DNA of 6,007 bases, taken from contig CAISDD010000300.1 of assembly GCA_903883985.1 (NCBI GenBank), positions 1 through 6,007 of the forward strand, in the 5' to 3' direction. How positions within the stretch are numbered: the stretch's first letter is position 1; each line of letters starts with the position of its first letter. The notes beneath the pieces were generated by a model that was given only the letters and a program-made list of their open reading frames with translations, made no database searches and was not told where the DNA came from. This DNA is from an uncultured Pseudomonadota bacterium. Its GTDB lineage: Bacteria > Pseudomonadota > Gammaproteobacteria > Burkholderiales > Thiobacillaceae. Below, one piece after another: positions 1-6,007 of the stretch. The translations under genes were made by a program, and so were the position numbers.

Positions 1-72
1 AAGCGTTTTCAGGTTGTTTACCCGGTGTTGCCGATGGATCTCCTGGGCATCTACATCCTGCTGCCGGAGTGA
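1..72 (+). CDS. 3' end of an upstream gene, possibly a DISARM-type SNF2 helicase (partial)
   Basis: Frame 1 is open from the window edge to a TGA at 70-72, giving 23 residues ending in PVLPMDLLGIYILLPE. The start and all catalytic motifs lie outside the window, so function cannot be read from the sequence. The hydrophobic VLPMDLLGIYILLP ending recalls the C-termini of large SNF2-family helicases found next to adenine methyltransferases in defence islands (DrmD-like), but this is from memory of the family. The same strand, the 41-base gap to the next gene and the methyltransferase downstream support membership of one operon. It could equally be the end of an unrelated protein. The call that this is a real coding end is fairly safe; the helicase identity is weak. 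Confidence 0.5.
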   Translation, partial: KRFQVVYPVLPMDLLGIYILLPE

Positions 73-84
73 CGTGCTACATTA

Positions 85-101
85 TTCTTACCATGTAAGA
101 A
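85..101. promoter_or_regulatory. Palindromic operator candidate upstream of the vapBC pair
   Basis: TTCTTAC (85-91) and GTAAGAA (95-101) are perfect inverted arms separated by CAT. The site abuts the ribosome binding sequence AAAGGAG (101-107), which lies 6 bases before the antitoxin ATG. AbrB-fold antitoxins bind short palindromes in their own promoters as dimers, so this is the natural autoregulatory site. A shorter pair, TACAT (78-82) and ATGTA (93-97), overlaps it. TACATT at 78-83 matches a -10 box at 4 of 6 positions, but I see no convincing -35. The AT-rich patch stands out in an otherwise GC-rich window. Confidence 0.6.
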
Positions 102-113
102 AAGGAGTTCGCC

Positions 114-386
114 ATGCTGACTGTCACCGTTTCCGATAAAGGCCAGGTGGTCATTCCGGTGGAAATCCGTCGCCGTCTGGGCATCACCCCCGGCTGCCAA
201 CTCGATTTCAGCCTGGATGGTCATGTCATTCACGCCGAGGTGAAGCGCCAGGTTGCTCAGACCAATCCCGAAGAGGGCTTCGGCATGCTGGTTTGCAAGC
301 GGCCGGGTACCCGCCGGCTTGCCGATTTCGATGTCGCCCTGGCCATGCGGGAAGCAGAAGGTGAGCGTGAAGATGATCGCTCTTGA
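114..386 (+). CDS. vapB: AbrB/SpoVT-fold antitoxin of a VapBC-type toxin-antitoxin system
   Basis: A 90-residue protein. The N-terminal ~45 residues form a typical SpoVT/AbrB swapped-hairpin DNA-binding domain: TVSDKGQVVIPVEIRRRLGI, followed by PGCQLDFSLDG. The C-terminal half (RPGTRRLADFDVALAMRE) resembles the toxin-binding tail seen in antitoxins paired with PIN toxins, where it blocks the toxin active site. The start ATG is supported by AAAGGAG at 101-107 with 6-base spacing and by the AbrB fold beginning at residue 1. The gene overlaps the PIN toxin gene by 14 bases, so the two are translationally coupled. It probably represses its own promoter through the palindrome at 85-101, alone or in complex with the toxin. 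The protein is cytoplasmic. The domain call is firm; the autoregulation is inferred from the family. Confidence 0.88.
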   Translation: MLTVTVSDKGQVVIPVEIRRRLGITPGCQLDFSLDGHVIHAEVKRQVAQTNPEEGFGMLVCKRPGTRRLADFDVALAMREAEGEREDDRS

Positions 387-792
387 TACCAACATCCTGG
401 CGCGCTTCTATGTAGATGACCCGGCCGACCCCGAGGCCGCCAAGCAACGCCCGATAGCCCGCCGCATCCTGAGCGAATCCCCCCAGGTGTTCGTGCCCTT
501 GACGGTGATCCTCGAACTCGAATGGGTCTTGCGCGCTTTTTATGGTTTCGCCGCCGAGGATTTCGTTCGGGTGGTCAATCATCTGCTCGGCATGCCCAAT
601 GTCAGCGTCGAGGAATGGTCGCGCATCGCCGATGCCCTGGTCTGGCATGGCGAGGGGCTGGACTTTGCCGATGCCCTGCATCTGCTGGCCAGCAGCCATT
701 GCACGGAATTCATGAGCTTCGATGACCGTCGTTTCGCGCGCCGCGCCAAACGCTTGGGCGTTACACCGGCCGTTGTTGTACCCGCCAGATAG
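373..792 (+). CDS. vapC: PIN-domain ribonuclease toxin (VapC family)
   Basis: A 139-residue PIN-domain protein, the usual VapC length. The acidic metal-binding residues are visible: D5 in MIALDTNIL, E48 in VILELEWVLR, D100 in DFADALH and D117 in SFDDRRF. VapC enzymes are Mg2+-dependent endoribonucleases that cut tRNA or rRNA and arrest translation unless held by the cognate antitoxin. The frame stays open back to an ATG at 253, and GTG codons at 361 and 367 are also in frame. ATG 373 is chosen because PIN proteins start directly at the first beta strand with the DTN motif. AAGGTGAG at 358-365 serves as the ribosome site. The 14-base overlap with the antitoxin implies coupled translation. All four acidic positions are kept, so the toxin looks intact. 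The RNA target cannot be deduced. Confidence 0.9.
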   Translation: MIALDTNILARFYVDDPADPEAAKQRPIARRILSESPQVFVPLTVILELEWVLRAFYGFAAEDFVRVVNHLLGMPNVSVEEWSRIADALVWHGEGLDFADALHLLASSHCTEFMSFDDRRFARRAKRLGVTPAVVVPAR

Positions 793-800
793 ACCGCGCC

Positions 801-2363
801 ATGTCCTTACCCATCAACATCCATGACCTCCTGCAAGGCAAACCCGTCGAATGGGAACGCCTGGAATTCAAGGAAAGCTGGAACCCGGAAGCCGTTCTGC
901 ACACCCTCTGTGCCTTCGCCAATGACATCCACAACCTGGGCGGCGGTTACATCCTGATCGGCATCGCCGAGGACAATGGCCGGCCGGTTCTACCCCCGGT
1001 AGGCCTCGACCCCGCGCAAATCGACGCCATCCAGAAAGAGCTGCTGAATCTCGGTTTCAGTGCCATCTCGCCCTATTACCACCCTATCGCCGCACCTGTG
1101 GAAATTGACGGGCGGCAGGTGCTGGTGCTCTGGGCTTTAGGCGGATCGACGCGCCCTTACAAGGCCAGGGTCAGCCTGAGCAAGGACAGCAGGGATTACG
1201 CCTACTACATCCGCAAGCACTCCAGCACCATTCGCGCCAAAGGGCCGGATGAAACCGAACTGATGTCCCTGGCCGCCACCGTCCCCTTCGATGACCGCTT
1301 CAACCAGCAAGCCAAGGTGGAAGAGCTGTCACGCGAGCTGATGCAGGACTATCTGAATCAGGTGGGCAGCGATCTGGCCAAGCAGGCGCCAAACCTTTCT
1401 CTGGTCGAACTCGGTCGCCAGATGGGCGTCATCGGCGGGCCGGACGAAGCCCCTTTCCCCCTCAACGTCGGGTTGATGATGTTCAACCCGGAGCCATGGC
1501 GCTTTTTCCCGGTCATGCAGATCGACGTGGTGTGGTTCCCCAAGGAAGGGCCGGGCGGCAACAAGTTTTCCGAGAAAGTCTTCAAGGGACCGATTCCACG
1601 CATGACCCGTGACGCGCTGGACTACATCAAGCGTAATTTCATCAGCGAGACCGTCATCAAGCACCACGGACGGGCCGAATCCACGCGCGTGGAAAACTTT
1701 CCCTACGATGCCATCGAGGAAGTCGTCGTCAACGCCGTCTATCACCGGGGCTACGACACCCGCGAACCGGTCGAAGTCCGCATCTACCACGATGAATTGC
1801 TGGTACTCAGCTACCCAGGCCCGGACCGATCCGTGCGCCTGCAAAATCTCCAGGCTGGTCGAGCCAACCCCCGCCGCTACCGCAACCGCCGCATCGGTGA
1901 ATTCCTCAAAGAGCTGGAATTCACCGAAGGCCGCTCCACGGGCATCCCGAAGATCATGGAAGCCATGGAGAAGAACGGCTCCCCGCCCGCCGAATTCGAG
2001 TTCGACGCAGACCACAGCTACTTCATGGTGCGGTTGCCGATCCACCCGGCGGCGCTGGAAGTTGCCGAATCGGCCGTGGGAAAAGAACCTGAACCTGGTC
2101 AAGTCGGCACCAAGTCCGCACTAAGTCGGCACCAAGTCGAAATGTTGCGTAAGTGCCTGACGGAAAGCGAAATTTCAGACCTGATGGCTATTGCTGGGCG
2201 CGCCGACCGCACCAAGTTCCGGAACCAGGTTCTTAACCCGATGCTCGCCCAAGGCCTGCTGGAGATGACCATTCCAGACAAGCCCACCAGCAGCAAGCAG
2301 CGCTATCGCACCACGGACAAGGGCAAGGCTCAGCTTGCCGCTTTGAGTGAGGCCGGCGCATGA
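801..2363 (+). CDS. AlbA_2 (Schlafen-type) / GHKL ATP-binding protein with C-terminal winged helix
   Basis: A 520-residue protein with three parts. Residues about 17-150 are an AlbA_2 domain (ERLEFKESW near the start, YYIRKHSSTIRAK at its end), a putative nucleic-acid-binding fold shared with Schlafen proteins. Residues about 295-410 match the RecG-C-terminal-like HATPase_c_4 domain, with an N-box-like EEVVVNAVYHRGY (306-318) and the glycine-rich lid EGRSTGIPKI (376-385). Residues about 445-515 look like a winged helix (ISDLMAIAGRADRTKFRNQV, then QRYRTTDKGKAQL). The linker at 434-448 is encoded by an 11-bp tandem repeat. The start lies 8 bases after the vapC stop with no clear Shine-Dalgarno, suggesting coupling to vapC. 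It ends in an ATGA overlap with the methyltransferase. Such proteins accompany restriction and DISARM/BREX-like loci as regulators or accessory factors; its exact role is not known to me. Confidence 0.85.
   Translation: MSLPINIHDLLQGKPVEWERLEFKESWNPEAVLHTLCAFANDIHNLGGGYILIGIAEDNGRPVLPPVGLDPAQIDAIQKELLNLGFSAISPYYHPIAAPVEIDGRQVLVLWALGGSTRPYKARVSLSKDSRDYAYYIRKHSSTIRAKGPDETELMSLAATVPFDDRFNQQAKVEELSRELMQDYLNQVGSDLAKQAPNLSLVELGRQMGVIGGPDEAPFPLNVGLMMFNPEPWRFFPVMQIDVVWFPKEGPGGNKFSEKVFKGPIPRMTRDALDYIKRNFISETVIKHHGRAESTRVENFPYDAIEEVVVNAVYHRGYDTREPVEVRIYHDELLVLSYPGPDRSVRLQNLQAGRANPRRYRNRRIGEFLKELEFTEGRSTGIPKIMEAMEKNGSPPAEFEFDADHSYFMVRLPIHPAALEVAESAVGKEPEPGQVGTKSALSRHQVEMLRKCLTESEISDLMAIAGRADRTKFRNQVLNPMLAQGLLEMTIPDKPTSSKQRYRTTDKGKAQLAALSEAGA
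2101..2144. repeat. 11-bp tandem repeat inside the AlbA_2/ATPase gene
   Basis: Four head-to-tail units: AAGTCGGCACC (2101-2111), AAGTCCGCACT (2112-2122), AAGTCGGCACC (2123-2133) and a partial AAGTCGAAATG (2134-2144). Units 1 and 3 are identical and unit 2 differs at two positions. Because 11 is not a multiple of 3, the same DNA is read in different frames: unit 1 starts (Q)VGT and unit 3 reads SRHQ. It encodes the interdomain linker before the winged helix. Confidence 0.9.
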
Positions 2364-5300
2364 CCTACCCCAGCATCCGCATCGAAGGCGCCATCCTTTC
2401 TCCGGACATCCTCGAACGCCTCGACGATGCCCCCGGCCAGCGTCCCGCCGACTTCGGCCTGGACGGCGGCGGCAAGGTCAAGGACGAGATCGCTCGCGCC
2501 TGGGCCGATGCGCAAGACTACTGGCGCATCTTCCAGCGCAAGCTCGACACGCTCAAACCGGAAGCACCGGCCACCACTGAAACCCGCAACCTCTGGGTCA
2601 CCCCCTTGCTGGGCCTGCTCGGCTACCAGCTCGAATACCAGGCCAAGGGCGTCGAACTCAACGGCAAGACCTACCCCATCTCCCACCGGGTGACCAATCG
2701 CGGCAACACTGATAGGACTACCAGCCAACCGACTAGGCCGCCAAAAGACGTCGGCCAAGTCTCTGGCTGCCCCATCCACATCATCGGCTATCGAGAGCCC
2801 GCCGGGCTGGACCGCAAGCCGGAGCGTACTCACATTGGCGCGCCGAGCATGTCCGCCCACGCCCTGGTGCAGGAATACCTCAACCTGCACGACGAGCTGT
2901 ACGGCCTGGTCAGCAACGGCCGCATCCTGCGCCTGCTGCGCGACAGCTCCCGGCTCATCAAGCTGAGTTACCTGGAATTCGACCTCGACCGCATCTTCAC
3001 CGACGGCCTGTTCGCCGATTTCGCGGTGCTCTACCGGCTGCTGCACGTCACCCGCCTGCCGGCCAGCGGCGCGGCGGAAAGCCTGATCGAGCGCTACCAC
3101 CAGGATTCCCTCGACTCCGGCGCCCGCATCCGCGAGGGTCTGAGCAAGGCCGTGGAACAAGCCATCCGCGACTTCGCCAACGGCTTTCTCGCCCACCCGG
3201 CCAATGACAACCTGCGGCAATCCATCGCCGAGGGTCGCCTGCAACCGGATGCTTACTACCAGCACCTGCTGCGCCTCATCTACCGGCTGCTGTTCCTGCT
3301 GGTCATCGAAGAACGCGACCTCGTCTTCCCGCCATCGGCCACCAACCCGCAGCGCGACATCTACCGGCGTTACTACAGCCTGGACCGCCTGCGCCGGCTC
3401 TCGGAAAAACGCCACCTCGCCGACAAGCGCCACCACGACCTCTGGCTGGCCCTGCTCGCCAACTTCCGCCTGTTCGAAGCCCATGGCCCTGGCCACAAGC
3501 TCGGTCTCGCGCCGCTGGCCGGCGACCTGTTCAGTCCGGCCGCCATCGGCCCCCTGGCCGGCTGCATGTTGGGTAACGACGTCCTGCTCGGCTGCCTGCG
3601 CGCCCTGGGCCTCTACCAACATCCCGGAAATGGGAAAATGAGCGGCCAGACCATTCGCGTCAACTACTCCGCCCTCAACGTCGAGGAATTCGGCTCGGTC
3701 TATGAAGGCTTGCTGGAATACCAGCCGGTGTTCCTGACTTTCTCCCCTCCCCCTCCGGGGGAGGGGCCGGGGGAGAGGGAACAACGCCTACGCACCCAAA
3801 AACCTGAATTCACCTTCGCCCAAGGCGACCAGCGCGCCGCCACCGGTTCCCACTACACCCCGGACGACCTGGTCCAACCCCTCATCAAGCATTCCCTCGA
3901 CTATCTGATCACCGACAAGCTCAAGGACGCCAACCCGGAAAAAGCCCTGCTCGACCTGCGCGTCGCTGACATCGCCTGCGGCTCCGGCCACATCTTGCTT
4001 GCCGCCGCCCGCCGCATCGCCACCGAACTCGCCATCGTCCGCACCGGCGAGGAACAGCCCTCACCCTCGGCCTTCCGCGCCGCCATTCGCGACGTCATCC
4101 GCCACTGCATCTACGGCGTCGACCTGAACCCGCTCGCCGTCGAACTCTGCAAGGTCGCCCTCTGGCTGGAAGCCCACAACCCCGGCGAGCCGCTCAACTT
4201 CCTCGACCATCACATCAAGTGCGGCAACGCCATCGTCGGCTTTGCCCGGCGAGAAGAAGCTGAACGCGGCGTGCCCGACGAAGCCTTCGCCAGCCAGCCA
4301 TGTGACGACAAGGAAACTGCCGCCCTGCTGAGAAAGCGCAACAAGCAGGAACGCCGCAACCACGAGACTGGCCAACTCCCGCTTAGCCCCGCCTTACAGA
4401 AACAACTCGACGACATCCTGCGCGGCTGGCGCGATCTCGCCACCCTGCCGGAACACACCCCCGACCAGATCGAAGCCAAGAAGGCCCGCTACCTCGCCTT
4501 CAGCCAGAGCCAGGACGCCTGGTTCCTGAACCAGATCGCCGCCATCCCCATCGCCCAGTTCTACCTGCCCAAGGCGCCGGAGAACCTACAGAAATTCATC
4601 ACCGACGCCGGCTACCGGCGCTACTGGCAAGGCGAAATGAGCCCGCAAGGCCAGGCCACTGCCGAAGCCTGGGCAATGGCGGAGCGCAAGCGCTTCTTCC
4701 ACTGGTTTCTGGAGTTTCCAGAGATCATCGGGCGGGGTGGGTTTGACTGCATTCTGGGGAATCCGCCGTATCTGGGTGGAACAAACCTTAGCGGCACCTA
4801 CGGCCATCCCTTCTGCGGTTACGTGAAATGGGAGTTCGCTCCCACAGGTCTCAGCGACCTGGTGACGTACTTCGTGCGCCGAATCTACGGTCTTTTACGG
4901 CCTGGAGGCTTCACCGCCTTCATCACCACCAACTCCATCAAGGATGGCGACATTCGCAAAGACGGACTGGAACAGGTACTGGCTCAGGACGGCCTGATCA
5001 ACATGGCGGTACGTGGCATCAAGTGGCCTGGAAGGGCCAATCTCGTGGTGTCGTTGGTCGCGCTGCACAAGGGCGAATGGCGCGGTAAGCGAGTATTGGA
5101 TGGCAAGGAAGTGACTGTCATAAACGCCTTCTTCGAGGACAACGATGATGATTCCGAGCCAAAGGAGCTTCGCGAGAATCTTGGAACGATGCTTGAAGGG
5201 TCGAAAAACCGTGGCAAAGCGTTCTTCATCTCACACGAGAAGGCGAAGGAGCTCATTTCCGCAAACACGAAAAATGCGGAAGTTGTGATTCCAATCCTCA

Positions 5301-6007
5301 GTGGCAGTGACATAACAGACACCCCAGACCAAGCGCCGCAGAGGTGCGCATTATTTTTCTCGGACTGGGATGAACTCAGATCGAAGGAATATGCGCTTCC
5401 GTTTGAACTGCTTCAGCATGAGCTTGGGTCCGAAAGGGCAGATATGGCTGATGAGCGGCTCAGCCAACGGTGGTGGCTATTTGAAAGGGCACGTGTTGAT
5501 CTATTCCGAAACTTCAAACAATTGACTCTATGTTTTGCGGCATGTGACACCACAATATATCTGAGCTTCGTTGTTCGACCTACAGATCATCTGTTTACCC
5601 AAGGTGCAAAGGTCTTCACCACCGACCGCTGGGACCTCTACGCCGTCGTCCAATCCACCCTGCACGAAGTCTGGGCGCGCAAATACAGCGGCGCATTAAA
5701 ACAAGATCTGCGCTATTCGCCCTCGAAGTGCTTTGACACCTTCCCCTTCCACAAAGGCCTCTGGCAAACCCCCAACCCCGCCCTGGCCGACCTCGGCGCC
5801 GCGTACCACGACCACCGTCGCGTGCTGATGAAGCAACTCTGGCTCGGCCTCACCGATATCTACAACCTGTTCCACACCCGCGACCTCACCCCCGCCCACG
5901 TCGCCAAGGTCAGCAAGAAAGCCATTGAAGAAGCCGAACCCGGCTACCAGGGCATCCTCGAACTGCGCCGCCTCCACCGCCAACTCGACGAAGCCATCCG
6001 CGACGCC
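2360..6007 (+). CDS. Large Eco57I/PglX-class N6-adenine DNA methyltransferase (3'-partial; DISARM DrmMI-like candidate)
   Basis: From ATG 2360 the frame is open through all 1216 codons to the window edge with no stop. GAGG at 2349-2352 lies 7 bases before the start, and ATGA overlaps the preceding stop. The methyltransferase motifs run in order: motif X GSHYTP (496-501), SAM-binding motif I DIACGSGH (537-544), DLNPLAVELCKVALWLEAH from 588, and catalytic NPPY (801-804). An insertion rich in charged helices (about 628-790) separates the last two, as in Eco57I-like enzymes. Residues about 811-1084 should hold the target-recognition region. A conserved-looking block, TLHEVWARKYSG then SPSKCFDTFPF, follows. 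The enzyme should transfer methyl from SAM to adenine N6 at a specific site. I see no convincing PD-(D/E)XK nuclease motif in the first 495 residues, which favours a modification-only role (DISARM or BREX-like) over a type IIG cutter. Two palindromic DNA elements are embedded in frame. Confidence 0.88.
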   Translation, partial: MTYPSIRIEGAILSPDILERLDDAPGQRPADFGLDGGGKVKDEIARAWADAQDYWRIFQRKLDTLKPEAPATTETRNLWVTPLLGLLGYQLEYQAKGVELNGKTYPISHRVTNRGNTDRTTSQPTRPPKDVGQVSGCPIHIIGYREPAGLDRKPERTHIGAPSMSAHALVQEYLNLHDELYGLVSNGRILRLLRDSSRLIKLSYLEFDLDRIFTDGLFADFAVLYRLLHVTRLPASGAAESLIERYHQDSLDSGARIREGLSKAVEQAIRDFANGFLAHPANDNLRQSIAEGRLQPDAYYQHLLRLIYRLLFLLVIEERDLVFPPSATNPQRDIYRRYYSLDRLRRLSEKRHLADKRHHDLWLALLANFRLFEAHGPGHKLGLAPLAGDLFSPAAIGPLAGCMLGNDVLLGCLRALGLYQHPGNGKMSGQTIRVNYSALNVEEFGSVYEGLLEYQPVFLTFSPPPPGEGPGEREQRLRTQKPEFTFAQGDQRAATGSHYTPDDLVQPLIKHSLDYLITDKLKDANPEKALLDLRVADIACGSGHILLAAARRIATELAIVRTGEEQPSPSAFRAAIRDVIRHCIYGVDLNPLAVELCKVALWLEAHNPGEPLNFLDHHIKCGNAIVGFARREEAERGVPDEAFASQPCDDKETAALLRKRNKQERRNHETGQLPLSPALQKQLDDILRGWRDLATLPEHTPDQIEAKKARYLAFSQSQDAWFLNQIAAIPIAQFYLPKAPENLQKFITDAGYRRYWQGEMSPQGQATAEAWAMAERKRFFHWFLEFPEIIGRGGFDCILGNPPYLGGTNLSGTYGHPFCGYVKWEFAPTGLSDLVTYFVRRIYGLLRPGGFTAFITTNSIKDGDIRKDGLEQVLAQDGLINMAVRGIKWPGRANLVVSLVALHKGEWRGKRVLDGKEVTVINAFFEDNDDDSEPKELRENLGTMLEGSKNRGKAFFISHEKAKELISANTKNAEVVIPILSGSDITDTPDQAPQRCALFFSDWDELRSKEYALPFELLQHELGSERADMADERLSQRWWLFERARVDLFRNFKQLTLCFAACDTTIYLSFVVRPTDHLFTQGAKVFTTDRWDLYAVVQSTLHEVWARKYSGALKQDLRYSPSKCFDTFPFHKGLWQTPNPALADLGAAYHDHRRVLMKQLWLGLTDIYNLFHTRDLTPAHVAKVSKKAIEEAEPGYQGILELRRLHRQLDEAIRDA
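2722..2769. repeat. Imperfect palindrome embedded in frame in the methyltransferase gene
   Basis: Outer arms CAGCCA (2722-2727) and TGGCTG (2764-2769) enclose inner arms GACTAGGCCG (2731-2740) and CGGCCAAGTC (2752-2761). The inner arms pair at 9 of 10 positions, around an 11-base loop. The segment encodes about residues 117-137 (TDRTTSQPTRPPKDV...), a polar, proline-rich stretch with two AGG arginine codons, unlike the CGC-dominated surroundings. From memory of related proteins, the text before it (YPISHR) normally leads quickly into the text after it (PIHIIGYRE), so it looks like an insertion. Confidence 0.6.
3741..3776. repeat. GC-rich REP-like palindromic element embedded in frame in the methyltransferase gene
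   Basis: CCCCTCCCCC (3744-3753) and GGGGGAGGGG (3757-3766) are perfect 10-bp arms around TCC. An alternative outer pair is TCTCCCC (3741-3747) with GGGGAGA (3770-3776). The minus strand reads CCCTCTCCCCCGGCCCC, the hallmark of a dispersed palindromic repeat family common between genes in many GC-rich proteobacteria. Here it lies inside a gene without breaking the frame, encoding TFSPPPPGEGPGERE (residues 460-474) just before methyltransferase motif X. Confidence 0.75.
4790..5611 (+). other. Low-GC segment covering the presumed target-recognition region
   Basis: Within the methyltransferase frame, base composition and codon choice change after NPPY and return to the local norm near 5612. Counted by eye, 5521-5580 has 26 G/C of 60 and 5461-5520 has 28 of 60, against 43 of 60 at 4021-4080 and 37 of 60 at 5881-5940. 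Codons rare elsewhere in this gene (ATA, AGA, AGG, TTA, GCA, CCA) cluster here. This part of such enzymes is expected to recognise the DNA target. The boundaries are approximate. Confidence 0.5.

Noticed and set aside
253..372. Upstream in-frame extension of the PIN toxin from ATG 253
   Set aside because: It would overlap most of the antitoxin gene, and the extra 40 residues have no PIN character. The family begins at the MIALDTN strand at 373.
1329..2102. 257-codon minus-strand frame opposite the AlbA_2/ATPase gene
   Set aside because: It lies opposite clearly recognisable AlbA_2 and ATPase motifs and shows no domain of its own; it reflects codon bias on the other strand.
2101..2144. Short repeats as a CRISPR-like array
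   Set aside because: Units are 11 bp, directly adjacent with no spacers, and lie within a coding frame.
3741..3780. Strong GC hairpin as a transcription terminator
   Set aside because: There is no T-run on either side, and it lies in the middle of a continuous open frame with conserved motifs on both sides.
2330..3784. 484-codon open frame on the minus strand opposite the methyltransferase
   Set aside because: Its composition is typical of a shadow of a GC-rich gene, it has no recognisable domain, and its start lies in the REP-like palindrome. The + strand frame carries all conserved motifs.
706..3811. Eight GAATTC sites (706, 864, 1899, 1917, 1992, 2975, 3686, 3806), far more than expected for the composition
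   Set aside because: Every one falls in frame as a Glu-Phe GAA-TTC codon pair, so protein content and codon preference explain them without invoking a restriction-related signal.

Overview
The window looks like a piece of a GC-rich proteobacterial genome, most likely beta- or gammaproteobacterial. This is inferred from the strong G/C-ending codon preference, the kind of defence genes present, and a CCCTCTCCCCC-type palindromic repeat of the sort common in such genomes. All genes read rightward on the + strand and are packed with almost no spacing. No stretch over 300 bases lacks a gene, and I see no rRNA, tRNA, CRISPR array or complete transposable element.

Layout. (1) Positions 1-72 are the last 23 codons of an upstream gene, possibly an SNF2-type helicase. 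(2) A 41-base gap holds a perfect 7-bp-arm palindrome directly before a good ribosome binding site. (3) At 114-792 lies a VapBC-type toxin-antitoxin pair: an AbrB/SpoVT-fold antitoxin overlapping a PIN-domain ribonuclease toxin by 14 bases. (4) At 801-2363 lies a 520-residue protein with an N-terminal Schlafen AlbA_2 domain, a RecG-C-terminal-like GHKL ATPase domain and a C-terminal winged helix. Its linker is encoded by an 11-bp tandem repeat. (5) From 2360 to the window end (ATGA overlap) one frame stays open for 1216 codons without a stop. It encodes a large Eco57I/PglX-class N6-adenine DNA methyltransferase with motifs GSHYTP, DIACGSGH, DLNP and NPPY. It is 3'-truncated only by the window edge.

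Interpretation. A helicase-like end, an AlbA_2/ATPase protein and a giant adenine methyltransferase in one compact operon resemble a class 1 DISARM-like or related restriction/phage-defence island, with a toxin-antitoxin pair lodged inside it. The DISARM assignment is inference: the decisive partners (drmA, drmB, drmC, and the body of the helicase) lie outside the window.

The least ordinary features are inside genes. The methyltransferase reading frame has apparently absorbed two separate palindromic elements in frame (about 2722-2769 and 3741-3776). The AlbA_2 gene carries the 11-bp tandem array, where gain or loss of one unit would cut off the winged helix. The presumed target-recognition part of the methyltransferase has a markedly lower GC content than its flanks.
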